64,000 nucleotides of DNA, taken from positions 6,884,501-6,948,500 of the forward strand of contig OX387200.1 of NCBI GenBank assembly GCA_947561715.1. The letters are read 5' to 3'. Numbering within the stretch: position 1 is the stretch's first letter; each line of letters opens with the position of its first letter. The notes beneath the pieces are model-generated. The model did no database searches. It was given only the letters and a program-made list of their open reading frames with translations, and was not told where the DNA came from. This DNA comes from Ascidia mentula. Its lineage: Eukaryota; Chordata; Ascidiacea; Phlebobranchia; Ascidiidae. Of the stretch, positions 20,101-31,131 are shown piece by piece. The position numbers and the translations under genes were made by a program.

Positions 20101-20749
20101 CCCTGTTGTTACCGAAACGTCTGCCTCCGTCTGAAACAATTACACACATATAACAGCGTTTACGTTTTGCGGTGACTCAAAACCAGGCTATTCATAACCA
20201 CTCATAATTTTTATTGGAGAAAGAGTTTTCGCACTTTTATTGCTCGCATTTTCACACTCACATTTTTGACAGACAAATCTATAAGATGGGTTGCAATCGA
20301 CGGTGGCAAATAACCCTTGTGCACTTTGCTGACCACGCATGATGGGACAACCGGTTGTGCCTTTTCGCTTCACCAATTTGTTACGTGCCTAAATGAATAG
20401 AAATGCATAAGCCATGTTAATCAGTCGAATGTTTCAATAGAAGAATAAAAGAAAGAGTTGTTGAACTTAATTTATTATTTGACACAGCGTCAGTATAGTC
20501 CATCGTTTTCGTGAACAATAAACATATAAATGTCGACCAGCCAATAACTTACGAAATACGTGCCGATCCAAAAGTCATTCCCGCCACCGTATGCTTTCAC
20601 TTGAGTCTTTACGTAGTTTGTATTGGCCGGATCAACGTCGACCAGCCTGGCTCCTTCCCTTTCGCAATTGGAGAGGGCATCATCGTAGCTTGTGTGCGAG
20701 CCAAAGTAGTAACAGGCGTCTTGGAAGGTGTCGTAGCTGCTCGGACAAT
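17190..20749 (-). CDS. one-pass receptor with C-type lectin-like domain and long Ser/Arg-rich tail
   Basis: Exons read from the 5' side: 20553-20749, 20262-20388, 20062-20130, 19700-19955, about 18708-18780, 18361-18450, 18093-18303, 17468-17982 and probably 17190-17230. The first two encode a C-type lectin-like domain: CYYFGSHTSYDDALSNCERE, then FWIGTYF, and a C-terminal DCNPSYRFVCQK. EPN, QPD and WND motifs are absent, so classic calcium-dependent sugar binding is unlikely. A Thr/Pro stalk (TPSTTAAPTTVSPPATT) follows, then a membrane helix (AVISVVVFLLLVVLL), then basic residues. The cytoplasmic tail of about 300 residues is rich in Ser and Arg and contains DHIYESL, which fits both a YxxL half-ITAM-like motif and a YxxPhi sorting signal. 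The signal-peptide exon was not found. The phase between exons 4 and 6 does not close with the exon chosen at 18.7 kb, so an exon or boundary there is missing. Confidence 0.78.
18304..18360 (-). other. 57-base intron or in-frame exon segment in the receptor tail
   Basis: Bounded by GTAAGG and CTCGCAG on the - strand and AT-rich. Its length is a multiple of three and it has no stop, so retention would add 19 residues and splicing would remove them. Either form keeps the frame. Confidence 0.5.
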
Positions 20750-21026
20750 CTGAAACAATAACACATGTATTGCAAGATCCATTGTTACATGTGCGTCCTG
20801 TATAAGTTCGCAGATTGGCCACCACCGCAGTGAACTTATGCCTGGATTTAAGCAAAAATGGCATATACGTGTAAATTATTGTAATCATTATTTAAATTAC
20901 ACATGACGATAAACTGTTCTCGCACCTTCTTTAGGTTGCATCCTTTACCACTGCTGAAAAAAAATCATCCAAAAAAATGTGCAATGACAGAATAGCTCCG
21001 ATTGATATAATAATGCTTAGTTTATT

Positions 21027-21201
21027 GCTGTTACAGTTACACATTTAACTCATTTTTTCAGTTAAAAAAAGCCAACATGTGTATGGGACGGGTAGTTGTT
21101 GATATCGGATAAAAATATCCTGAAAAACAGCAAGATTCCAACTCGTTACACAAGAATTTGGAGGACAAAAACGCCATTCAATGTAAATGGGCCAAAATTT
21201 G
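21027..21201. repeat. dispersed repeat, copy 1 of a direct pair
   Basis: About 175 bases closely matching 22658-22831 in the same orientation, including the shared block AGCCAACATGTGTATGG. Identity is high, with scattered single-base differences. The similarity stops shortly after CCAAAATTT, where copy 2 continues into the hammerhead-like segment and this copy does not. Family unknown. Confidence 0.8.
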
Positions 21202-21492
21202 TGATGCCCTCTGGGCATTTTTGAATCAACTGATTAGAATTTCCAAGTACAAATTTCTACAGGACAAAACAATCGTTATCAAAAAGTGCAAAACAGTTCC
21301 TACTGTTTTTTGTGGGTACGCCGTTCTAACATAACAAAGAGTTTCAATTCATCAACTGCAAAGTGTAAACTGAACGGTGTTTTGCCGACTGAACAAAAAA
21401 TACTACAACTGCATCTGTCTGTATCGATAAAATACTAAACTAATTAAACATTTTGAATAGCCATTCAGCCTACACTATACAAATAGCTGTAC

Positions 21493-21690
21493 CTTCTTGC
21501 CCAGCCAGATCTGTACACGTCAGGTCACCACAAAATTCTCTCCGCAATGATGGCAGGCAAACTTAACTCCAACCGCCGCAGGCAAAATCACCAACAAAGT
21601 TGGCGTTTACAACACGATCGACATAGCTCCTATACGGCCCGCTGATCTTTTGTTGTACGTCTGTGACGGTTTGAACGAATTAATTTGTCA
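21493..21690 (-). other. possible upstream exon of the lectin receptor
   Basis: A GC-richer island whose - strand reading encodes Cys-containing peptide (CLPSLRREFCGDLTCTDLAG) and ends at a donor, GAAG/GTACAG, in the phase needed to join the first lectin exon as Asp-Cys-Pro. One TAA interrupts the longer reading to the 5' side, so the exon start is unclear. It could be a real exon with a different boundary or a decayed one. Confidence 0.3.
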
Positions 21691-22607
21691 CAATTGCCAA
21701 TGATAATTGGAGAATGGCGCGATTGTCTGATGTTGTATATCCTGCTACAGTCAATTTTTCATTACTCTTTAGGAGAGGGCACGATTAATTTTTGTACGGA
21801 ATAAAACAAATTGAATTTATTTGCATAAATTTGAGAATGACATACATGTCCGAAAGGCCGCCAGATGAGTGGCTACCGTTTTTTAATGTGAAAGGCGAAT
21901 GCTAAACCTACAAGCTTTAAAAAGGTGTGCAAATGACACCGTCATTAAAAAATAAAACTTCTGAAGACAGAGTACGCACAGCAATTTAGGTGTCGTTAAA
22001 AGAGTTGCTGATTTACACAGTAGCTTAATATAGGAGCCACAAGAATGTTTAATTTGACCTTATTTACTATTTGCCAAGGGAATATACCCAGGTTTAATTT
22101 GGCCTTTCATAGGCCTACGTAGTTAGATTGGTTGCGTAGGTTACCTATATGGCTGGGTTTTTAACGCAACATAATGTCATTGCCTCCACACTGCCTTGAA
22201 TTTATTTGCCAGCTCTGCAAGTTTTTGCAACTGAATTAATCGTCCGATCAGGCCTTGACCGAAACCCGAAATCAGGTTAGTGTTTACGCCTGTTTTTTCC
22301 ATGCCGCTAATTGACATCACTATTTTGGCGTGCCCGCATGCGTTGAACGCATGCATGGTCGGTGTAAATTTTGGTTTTCACTCTCGGCGATAACATAGTC
22401 TGACTTTTAGAGCCTTTACTCTTGTGTTGTGCAGCGACAATGACCTAATGAGGTATAGGCAAATTAACAGCACACTTTAGCATTTATGGATAAGTATAGA
22501 ATAAAAGCAACAGATATGTTAGCAACGTATGCGCAAACTAGCGCGGACCACCTAAACGGCACTCGAGCATAATATTGGATTAAGTAATAAAGGCTCACAA
22601 ATTTTAT

Positions 22608-22653
22608 CTTGAAAAAAAGTTTTCTTGAAAAAAAGTTTTCTTGAAAAAAAGTT
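22608..22653. repeat. short tandem repeat, 16-bp unit, about 3 copies
   Basis: Unit CTTGAAAAAAAGTTTT repeats nearly perfectly and directly precedes the second dispersed repeat copy. Confidence 0.85.
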
Positions 22654-22657
22654 GATA

Positions 22658-22831
22658 GCTGTTGCAGTTGCACATTTAACTTATTTTTACAGTTAAAAAA
22701 AGCCAACATGTGTATGGAACGGGTAGTTGTTGATATCGGATAAAAATATCCTAAAAAACAGCAAGATTCCAACTCGTTACACAAGAATTTGGAGGACAAA
22801 AACGCCATTCAATGTAAATGGACCAAAATTT
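22658..22831. repeat. dispersed repeat, copy 2 of a direct pair
   Basis: Partner of 21027-21201. It is flanked on the left by a 16-bp tandem repeat and on the right by a hammerhead-ribozyme-like core, which suggests it is part of a longer mobile element. Confidence 0.8.
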
Positions 22832-22846
22832 GGGGTTGCGTTATAC

Positions 22847-22883
22847 CTGATGAAGTCTCGCCGCATGGCAGACGAAACGTCGT
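22847..22883 (+). ncRNA. hammerhead-ribozyme-like core (candidate)
   Basis: The conserved core strings CTGATGA (22847-22853) and GAAAC (22874-22878) flank a clear stem II: GTCT pairs with AGAC, then GCC pairs with GGC around a GCAT loop. One extra A sits between CTGATGA and the stem, and C22859 bulges. The 3' side of stem III would be ACGTCGT, but I did not find a convincing upstream partner with a cleavage triplet, so a complete ribozyme is not shown. Hammerheads of this short type are known in Penelope-like and other retroelements of animals. Confidence 0.35.
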
Positions 22884-24235
22884 AAAATACAATACGTTTA
22901 TGCCAGAAGAGCTGTACATTTTTAATTGCAATATGCCTGGCAGCAACAGGAATTTCAAAAAAGTTTTCTGTATGCAAATAATTTATAATCAGATATTGCT
23001 TATTCTCTGAAATGTCCACTGTATCTAATACGTCCTTGGCATTGACTATGGTGAAATTTTGACCTGATTTTGTACTCTTGGGCAGGGCTGATCCCAGGAA
23101 ATACGGCGGGTGATTAGATAAAAGAATGCGGGGGCATGTTATTTCACGAAAAAAAAACTTTTCAATTAGATTTCATACTTTTATAGTACACTTTCGTCAT
23201 ATGTGCTTAGAACCGACTATGACAGCATCATATGGCCATATTGTTATATTAAGTTTAGCGTATAAAACTCTACTACAAACATTCTTTCAAAATATATTAT
23301 CTCTTGGCTGTTTATGTCATGCTTTCAGATGTTGCTTGCTAAGATTGTCAAATGACATATTTCCTGTATTAAAATGTGTCTAAATATCTGGGTAATTAGT
23401 CTGCAGCCTCTATACGTGGCAATTTCAGTTATATTTTCCTGTGATGCAATCGCTTTGACGTGTGAGCAATTATTCTGGCCGGATAAAACTTTTCCCAAGT
23501 ATAACAAACCCCCCATGCTGATCTGAAAGCAGCAGTGTGCTGCTGTGAAACGCAATTATACTCCATCATTGCACGTCAGAATGAAAAACATCTTTAATTG
23601 TACATTGTTACATCACAAAATAACAGTCATAGACGAACAGAATACAGTCGAATAATGCCCCTTTCTTTATGTCCGATGACATCAGGATCGGTTTCATCAA
23701 ACAACAGTTTCGTTGCCTGTACATGTTCGCCGCTGCTGTCGACCTCTGTTCCAATCACCCACGCCACACAAAATAACCTTGATTTGATCGTTTATTGTTT
23801 TTCTGTTTTCTTTCTTGAATTCAGTGAGCTGAATAACACCTGAACAAGTGCAATGGGGATGTTATTTTCAGTAATTAGAGTAAGTCGCAGATATTTTGAA
23901 GCATGTCGCTAAACTCAATCGGTTCTTTTATTGTATTTGTTTATAGATCGGGACACATATATCAGGACACTTTTGTTGAACGATTAAATTCTATTATCAT
24001 GGGTCGTTGCACACCGCTTTGTCTGGCGTAATTACGTTGCTCAGGATCTTGACACAGCGGGAGAGCCTTGACCAAAATTTGACGAATAGAGCGGCGCAGA
24101 TAAAAAAAATCATGGCGCACATTTTTCGATTTTAAAAAGCTTTGATCACGTTTGGAATGTCAAGACTTTGTCTCTGCATAGTTAATCTGCACACTTTTTA
24201 TCAATACCACATGGGGTGGATACAAAACAACTTAC

Positions 24236-25268
24236 TGAGAAGAAGTGAATACAGTTTGTGGTCTCTGAAAGCTTTTTTTGAATGCCGTCGTTTTTGTCCC
24301 AATCCTGACCACGAATATGTTGCTGCCAACTCCTTGGACATGAATAGTTTAATGAACGTTCGAATGGTAGCTCTCAGCCCACTTCGTCCCACACTTCTTG
24401 CAAGAACGTTTAAATCCTAAAAGTACGTTACTGATGTAAATACACAGTGTAAAACAACATGCATTTTTTATCTTGCCTGAACACTTTCCACTAATTTGTC
24501 CAAATCTTGATCAGTATTGGCAGGGACTATATGTGGGAATTCTACAACACGTTTCGGTTGTATCAGCTTCATCAGCTTTGATGTTCTTGCGTCAATAAGG
24601 GTTTCTAAGCTATTAAGTTTTAAATCAAGCTTTTGAATTTGTTCCAGACAGCAACAACAGTCGCTCTCCGATTCATGGAAAGGCAAATTTCTGCCACAAA
24701 AATATATTTTACGACAACTACCAACTTTTTGTTTAGGTTTCTACGCCACTATTACGCACCTTTTGGGATGTGGCTTTGGAAATAATTCTTCATATGATCG
24801 AGGTAAATCGTTGTAAATTAGGCGTAATCCTTGCAGCAAGCGTGTCACAGATGCCTTGGGAACATTTCTTTCTGTTAGGGCCCAGTTGGCAACAATGTTC
24901 CGAATCCGTACACACTGCCTTATATCAGTGGAACATTCTGTTGCTTCGCTTAGTTCGCCATCTTCACTCGGAGAATCATATAAAATAGTAAACCTGTTGC
25001 TTCCAACTTCCAGATCGTTTTGTGATGCATTTTCAACAGTTGCATCGTCACTCTCTGATGATGAATCACTTGTTGTTGTTGTAGAATCACTGTCAGACTC
25101 AGAAGAATCAGACTCAGATGTATATCTGGCAAAATGCTGGGATACTTGATTTTCCTCTGCCAAATTCGCACTTTTCTTTGGTAAAGCTTTCTGTCTTTTC
25201 CATTTTGCCTGCCGACTAATTTGTTCAAACGATTTGTAGTAAGTTCTTTTGCTAGTTGGGCGCGGCAT
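24236..25268 (-). CDS. DUF4806-like protein, probably transposon-associated or domesticated
   Basis: Three exons join in frame: 24760-25268, 24477-24690 and 24236-24416; the 3' end continues past a donor at 24235 and the last exon is unresolved. The protein starts MPRPTSKRTYYKSFEQI, has a basic N-terminus, then an acidic Ser/Asp run (SESDSSESDSDSTTTTSDSS). A helix-rich block follows (IRNIVANWALTERNVPKA ... LLQGL) of a kind I recall from transposon-linked animal proteins. It then has a Cys cluster (CCCC), a coiled-coil-like segment and a DUF4806-like region (MSKELAATYSWSGLGQK). The second intron begins GCAAGA after CAG and ends TTTTAG, a GC-AG intron; this boundary preserves phase 0, whereas no GT donor does. 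Function is unknown. The upstream 5' exon is also unknown, and the ATG at 25266-25268 is simply the first in frame. Confidence 0.65.
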
Positions 25269-25974
25269 TCTTGTACTTTATAAGTTTGGTCCAACTAAAA
25301 ATAAAGCATACAAAAGCAAGTCACTCATACAAATTTCAGCCAAATGCAAATAACACAAATTCGCGCCTAAACCAGGCTTTAAACAATCGCATGTTAAATT
25401 CCTTGACAAATAGGAAACCGCCCTTCTTGCAGTTTGTGATGTCATAGTTCACAAACGAGAGGAGCATACAGCTGATATCAAAATCAAACGGGCCGACATT
25501 CCACGCACCATCTACTTCACAGTAGGAGGGAAGACAACGGCGGGAGGATTTTTTTGTGGAAGTCATTTCCTTTATACGACCTGGAGAAGACGTCTCATTA
25601 TTTTCATTTGCATTAAGTTTTTGCGCTACAGAAATCGCACTTAAATTATTTCTTTTCAAATTCCTTGTTTTCTGAATAGTATTTAAACCATGCTACGGCT
25701 TTGCTGGTATTAGTAGGCATAATGTATTCTTTGAATATTGTGATTAATAAAGGTTTGTATAATTTGCACATATCAATTTTATACATTATGTGAAGAAAGA
25801 AATGATTACATGTTTACATAAACAGTCGAATACACAGTAAATTTAGTTTAAATCGTTGAAATGCACAGTTTAAAAACTACATACAAAGCAAAAGCAATTC
25901 TGTCGCCACCCAACAATTGTACCGAAAGGCTCCCTGTTATGTGCAGTGGACAATTCGAACCACAAATCGCAAGG
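25269..25974. other. spacer between DUF4806-like gene and tRNA array
   Basis: No supported gene. From about 25740 rightward the sequence begins to resemble the long spacer of the tRNA array units (the block around TTTAGTTTAAATCGTT), so the array repeat starts before its first tRNA. Confidence 0.5.
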
Positions 25975-26056
25975 GACGAGGCGGCCGAGAGGTTAAGGCG
26001 ATGGACTGCTAATCCATTGTGCTCTGCACGCGTGGGTTCGAATCCCATCCTCGTCG
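25975..26056 (+). tRNA. tRNA-Ser(GCU), copy 1
   Basis: Class II tRNA of 82 bases: acceptor GACGAGG/CCTCGTC, anticodon GCT in GGACTGCTAATCC, long variable arm, T-arm GGGTTCGAATCCC. Position 8 is C instead of the near-invariant T found in all other copies, so folding may suffer. Confidence 0.85.
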
Positions 26057-26346
26057 TACTTTTGCCAGTCTCTTGATTCTGTACCAAAAACATAGATGAT
26101 TTTCAATATAGATTCGGTGATTCTATATTGCGATTTCAAAAACCAATATTTTGCAACGCTGATGAAAAAGAATCATATGTATACGTTGTTTTTAATCTGC
26201 TGGTCGTTATAATTGCTTTTTTTTAATTAAATAAAGAATATGGATATGAAATTATTACACTTGTCAACAAACTGGCAAATGCACAAAACGTTTAATCCAA
26301 ATTCGGGCAGCAAAGGAGATTTGTAACGAAGGTAATTCTAAAACAA

Positions 26347-26438
26347 TCCTTCGAACCGGATTCGAACCAGTGACCTATGGATTTCTGAGGTATTTCAACC
26401 ACTACAGTCCACCGCTCTACCAACTGAGCTATCGAAGG
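26347..26438 (-). tRNA. tRNA-Tyr(GUA) with 19-base intron, copy 1
   Basis: Acceptor CCTTCGA/TCGAAGG with discriminator A, D-arm AGCTCAGTTGGTAGAGC, anticodon GTA, T-arm GGTTCGAATCC. A 19-base intron starts one base 3' of the anticodon, the usual place for eukaryotic tRNA-Tyr. Confidence 0.95.
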
Positions 26439-26947
26439 GTCGACTGCACAGGGTTTCAATTCACAATCATTAAACCACACGAAATATCCAACTTCCTCGG
26501 CCATTCAAGAAAGTTTTCCAACTTGCAAATAGTAATCGGATCATTTCATATTGTTAATTTCGTGTGTGGTTGGCAACCATGAAAGTTAGCACATTATTTC
26601 AAGCTGTTAATGACTTCGCGTGCCAACATTTTTGTGTGTAATAAGTGCACCAAAAATATGTTGACATTTTTATTGGTAACCACTGCTTCGCGATGGTGTT
26701 TGCAATTTCAATGTCGTGATTATTAAAGGTTTGTATATTATGTGCACATACCAATTTAATAGCTAATACGAAGAAAGAAATTATCACACCTTTAAATGGT
26801 CGAATACACAATACATTTAGTTTAAATCGTTTAACTGCACAGTTTCAAAACCACATGCATAGCAAAAGCAATTCTGTCGCCACTTTCCCAACAAATGTAT
26901 CGAAAGGCTCTCTGTGCAGTGGACAATTCGAACCACAAATCGCAAGG

Positions 26948-27025
26948 GACGAGGTGGCCGAGTGGTTTTGGCGATGGACTGCTAATTGTGCTCTGCACGC
27001 GAAGGCTCGAATCCCATCCTCGTCG
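26948..27025 (+). pseudogene. tRNA-Ser(GCU) pseudogene, copy 2
   Basis: Only 78 bases: four bases are missing from the 3' side of the anticodon stem, the D-loop is changed (GTGGTTTTGG) and the T-arm carries two substitutions (AAGGCTCGA). Unlikely to fold. Confidence 0.85.
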
Positions 27026-27325
27026 TACTTTTGCCAACCTCTTGATTCTGTAAAACATAGATGATTTTCAATATAGATTCGATGATTCTATATTGCGATT
27101 TCAAAAACCAATATTTTGAAACGCTGATGAAATAGAATCTGTTGGAAATAATCATATGTGTACGTTGTTTCGGATCTGCTGGTCATTATAATTGCTTTTT
27201 TTTAATTAAATAAAGAATATGGATATGAAATTATTGCACATGTCAACAAACTGGCGAATGCACAAAATTTGTATTCCAAATTCGGACAGCAATGGAGATT
27301 TGTGACGAAGGTAATTCTAAAACAA

Positions 27326-27417
27326 TCCTTCGAACCGGATTCGAACCAGTGACCTATGGATTTCTGAGGCATTTCAACCACTACAGTCCACCGCTCTACC
27401 AACTGAGCTATCGAAGG
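27326..27417 (-). tRNA. tRNA-Tyr(GUA) with intron, copy 2
   Basis: Mature part identical to copy 1; intron differs by one base (GCC for ACC side). All stems pair. Confidence 0.95.
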
Positions 27418-28303
27418 GACGTCTGCACAGGGTTTCAATTCACAATCATCAAACCACATGGAATATACAACTTCCTCCGCCATTCAAGGAATTTTTCCAA
27501 CTTGCAAATAGAATAACCTGCATGATCATTTCACATTGGTTAGTTTCGTGTGTGGTTGGCAACCATGTAAACGCCGCGTACCATTTCACGAATAATGTTA
27601 AAATGTTGATGACTTCGCGTGACAACATTTTTGTATGTAATAAGCGCACCAAAAGTATGTTGAACTTTATATTGGAAACCACTGCTTCGCGATAGTGTTT
27701 GCAACTTTAAATGGAATATTCCAATTCCCAAATACTTTGGCACTTTTCAACCTTTTTGCCAAGACACACAGCACAATCCCGCCCATATCAATGAAAATCA
27801 TGTCGTATGACAACCCTTGCGTAGATAGAGGTTCGTGCATTCCAGCAGTATTGGAATATGAACTGGTAAATCACTTGGCTTACCATAATTACTCACCACA
27901 CATGCCTAAAACTTCCCCTGAAAATCATTTGATTTATTTCACTCATGGACGTTCATTGAAATGTCATGAAAATTCTGAGATGATTGATATTTTGATTTCT
28001 TGGCAATTATAAATCATATCGATTAAAAAGTGCCAGACGTATGCTTGTTTTAATTATTTCTAATGATTAACACTAACATCATTAGGAAAAGGAATTATAG
28101 CAGTTGTGAACAAACTGTCAATTACAAAAAACATTTAATTCAAATCGTTCAGTTATAGTATTTAAACGATATGCTAAACAAAGGTAGTCCTGCTGTCACC
28201 GCTTTTATATAATACATCTATTATCTGCAAGGAATGTAATCTGAAACTAAAATTCGTTTCGACTGCTATTCAAAGTGGACAACAAGTATAATAAACACCA
28301 AGA

Positions 28304-28385
28304 GACGAGGTGGCCGAGAGGTTAAGGCGATGGACTGCTAATCCATTGTGCTCTGCACGCGTGGGTTCGAATCCCATCCTCGTCG
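28304..28385 (+). tRNA. tRNA-Ser(GCU), copy 3
   Basis: Canonical: all stems pair, T at position 8, TTTT four bases after the discriminator base. Confidence 0.95.
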
Positions 28386-28697
28386 TACTTTTGCCAACCT
28401 GTTGGTTCTTTACAAAACATAGATGATTTTTAATATAGATTCGGTTAATCTACATTACAATTTTACATACTGATATTTTGCACTACTGATAATTAAGGAT
28501 CTGTTGAAAATAATCGTCTGCTTGATTTTTCAATAAATTTGTTTTTAATCTGCTTGTTGTTATGATTGCACTTATCAATCAAATAAAGAATATGGGCATG
28601 GAATTATTACACTTGTCAACAAACTGGCGAATGCACAAAACTTGTAATCCAAAATCGGTCAGCAAAAGAGTTTAAAACGAAGATAATTCAAAAACAA

Positions 28698-28789
28698 TCC
28701 TTCGAACCGGATTCGAACCAGTGACCTATGGATTTCTGAGGTATTTCAACCACTACAGTCCACCGCTCTACCAACTGAGCTATCGAAGG
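28698..28789 (-). tRNA. tRNA-Tyr(GUA) with intron, copy 3
   Basis: Intact; followed on the - strand by a TTTTT run. First of two Tyr genes in this unit. Confidence 0.95.
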
Positions 28790-29169
28790 GACGTCTGCAC
28801 GGGGTTTCAATTCACAATCATCAAACCACATGGAATATCCAACTTCCTCGGCCATTCCAGGAATTTTTCCAACTTGCAAATCGAATAACCTGCATGATTA
28901 TTTCACATTGGTTAGTTTCGTGTGTGGTTGGCAACCATTTAAACGCCGCGCACCATTTCACAAATAATGTAAAATATTGATGACATCAAACAATAAAGTT
29001 GTTTGATTTTTCAATTTAATCTGCTGGTTGTTATGATTGCGCTTATCAATCAAATAAAGAATATGGGCATGGAATTATTAAAATTGTCAACAAACTGGCG
29101 AATGCACAAATCTTTTAATCCAAAGTCGGTCAGCAAAAGAGTTTTAAAAGAAAGATAATTCAAAAACAA

Positions 29170-29261
29170 TCCTTCGAACCGGTTTCGAACCAGTGACCTA
29201 TGGATTTCTGAGGTATTTCAACCACTACAGTCCACCGCTCTACCAACTGAGCTATCGAAGG
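29170..29261 (-). tRNA. tRNA-Tyr(GUA) with intron, copy 4
   Basis: Second Tyr gene of the unit. One T-loop base differs (TTCGAAA instead of TTCGAAT), outside the paired stem and probably tolerated, but it alters the B box. Confidence 0.88.
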
Positions 29262-29770
29262 GTCGACAGCACGGGGTTTCAATTCACAATCATTAAACCA
29301 CACGAAATATACAACTTCCTCGGCCATTCAAGGAAGTTTTCCAACTTGCAAATAGTAATTGGATCATTTCATATTGTTAATTTCGTGTGTGGTTGGCAAC
29401 CATGACAGTTGGCACATTATGTCAAAGTGTTGATGACTTCGCGTGCCAACATTTTTGTGTGTAATAAGTGCACCAAAAATATGTTGACATTTTTATTGGT
29501 AATCACTGCTTCGCGATATGGTTTGCAATTTAAATATCGTGATTATTAAAGGTTTGTATATTATGCGCACATACCAATTTATTAGCTAATATGAAGAAAG
29601 AAATTATCACACCTTTAAATGGTCGAATACACAGTACATTTAGTTTAAATCGTTTACCTGCACAGTTTCAAAACCACATGCATAGCAAAAGCAATTCTGT
29701 CGCCACTTTCCCAACAAATGTATCGAAAGGCTCTCTGTCCAGTGGACAATTCGAACTACCAACCGCAAGG

Positions 29771-29852
29771 GAGGAGGTGGCCGAGAGGTTAAGGCGATGG
29801 ACTGCTAATCCATTGTGCTCTGCACGCGTGGGTTCGAATCCCATCCTCGTCG
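29771..29852 (+). tRNA. tRNA-Ser(GCU), copy 4
   Basis: Acceptor 5' strand reads GAGGAGG, giving a G:G mismatch at pair 3:70; otherwise canonical. Confidence 0.82.
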
Positions 29853-30156
29853 TACTTTTGCCAACGTCTTGATTCTGTGCCAAAAATATAGATGATTTTC
29901 AATGTAGATTCGGTGATTGTATATTGCGATTTCAAAAACCAATATTTTGCAACGCTGATGAGAAAGAATCTGTTGGAAATAATAATCATGTGTACGTTGT
30001 TTCCAATCTGCTAGTCGTTATAATTGCTTTTTTTAATTAAATAAAGAATATGGATATGAAATTATTACACTTGTCAACAAACTGGCGAATGCACAAAATT
30101 TTTATTCCAAATTCGGACAGCAAAGGAGATTTGTAAACAAGGTAATTCTAAAAGAA

Positions 30157-30248
30157 TCCTTCGAACCGGATTCGAACCAGTGACCTATGGATTTCTGAGG
30201 CATTTCAACCACTACAGTCCACCGCTCTACCAACTGAGCTATCGAAGG
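30157..30248 (-). tRNA. tRNA-Tyr(GUA) with intron, copy 5
   Basis: Intact; the downstream terminator reads TTCTTTTA on the - strand. Confidence 0.95.
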
Positions 30249-31131
30249 GACGACTGCTCAGGGTTTCAATTCACAATCATCAAACCACATGGAATATCTA
30301 ACTTCCTCCGCCATTCCAGGAATTTTTCCAACTTGCAAATAGAATAACCTGCATGATCATTTCACATTGGTAGGTTTCGTGTGTGGTTGGCAAGCATTTA
30401 AACGCCCGCGTGCCATTTCACAAATAATGTTAAAATGTTGATGACTTCGCGTGACAACATTTTTGTATGTAATGAGCGCACCAAAAGTATGTTGAACTTT
30501 ATATTGGAAACCACTGCTTCGCGATAGTGTTTGCAACTTTAAATGGAATATTCCAATTCCCAAATACTTTGGCACTTTTCAACCTTTTTGCCAAGACACA
30601 CAGCACAATCCGCGCCCATGTCAATGAAAATCATGTCGTATAACATTGCGTAGGTAGAGGTTCGTGCATTCCAACAGTATTGGAATATGAAGTGGTAAAT
30701 CACTTGGTTTACCGTAATTACTCACCACACATACCTAAAACTTCACTTGGAAATCTTTGATTTATTTCACTCATGGACGTTCACTGAAATGTCATGAAAA
30801 TTCTAAGATGATTGATATTTTGATTTCTTGGCAATTATAAATCATATCGATTAAAAAATGCCAGACGTATGCTTGTTTTAATTATTTCTAATGATTAACA
30901 CTAACATCATTAGGAAAAGGAATTATCGCAGTTGTGAACAAACTGTCAATTACACAAAATATTTAGTTCAAATCGTTCAGTTATATAGTATTTAAACGAT
31001 ATGCTAAACAAAGGTAGTCCTGTCACCGCTTTTATATAATACATCTATTATCTGCAAGGAATGTAATCTGAAACTAAAAGTTCGTTTCGACTGCTATTCG
31101 AAGTGGACAACAAGCATCATAAACACCAAGA

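Larger units (their letters stand above)
21691..24235. other. non-coding stretch with repeats
   Basis: Apart from the dispersed repeat copy, the 16-bp tandem repeat and the hammerhead-like core, no exon or RNA gene is supported here. Confidence 0.4.

Noticed and set aside
24950-25294. Alternative - strand frame over the DUF4806-like first exon
   Set aside because: Shadow of the real frame; low-complexity and ends without joining the next exons.
26154-26175. CTGATGA in the tRNA array spacer as another hammerhead core
   Set aside because: No paired stem II follows before a GAAA and no stem III; it is plain AT-rich spacer repeated with each unit.
27695-28012. Open frames repeated in every array unit (for example 27695-28012 + and copies at 31889, 34614, 37337, 38695)
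   Set aside because: They recur only because the spacer is duplicated, vary in length between units and show no coding features.
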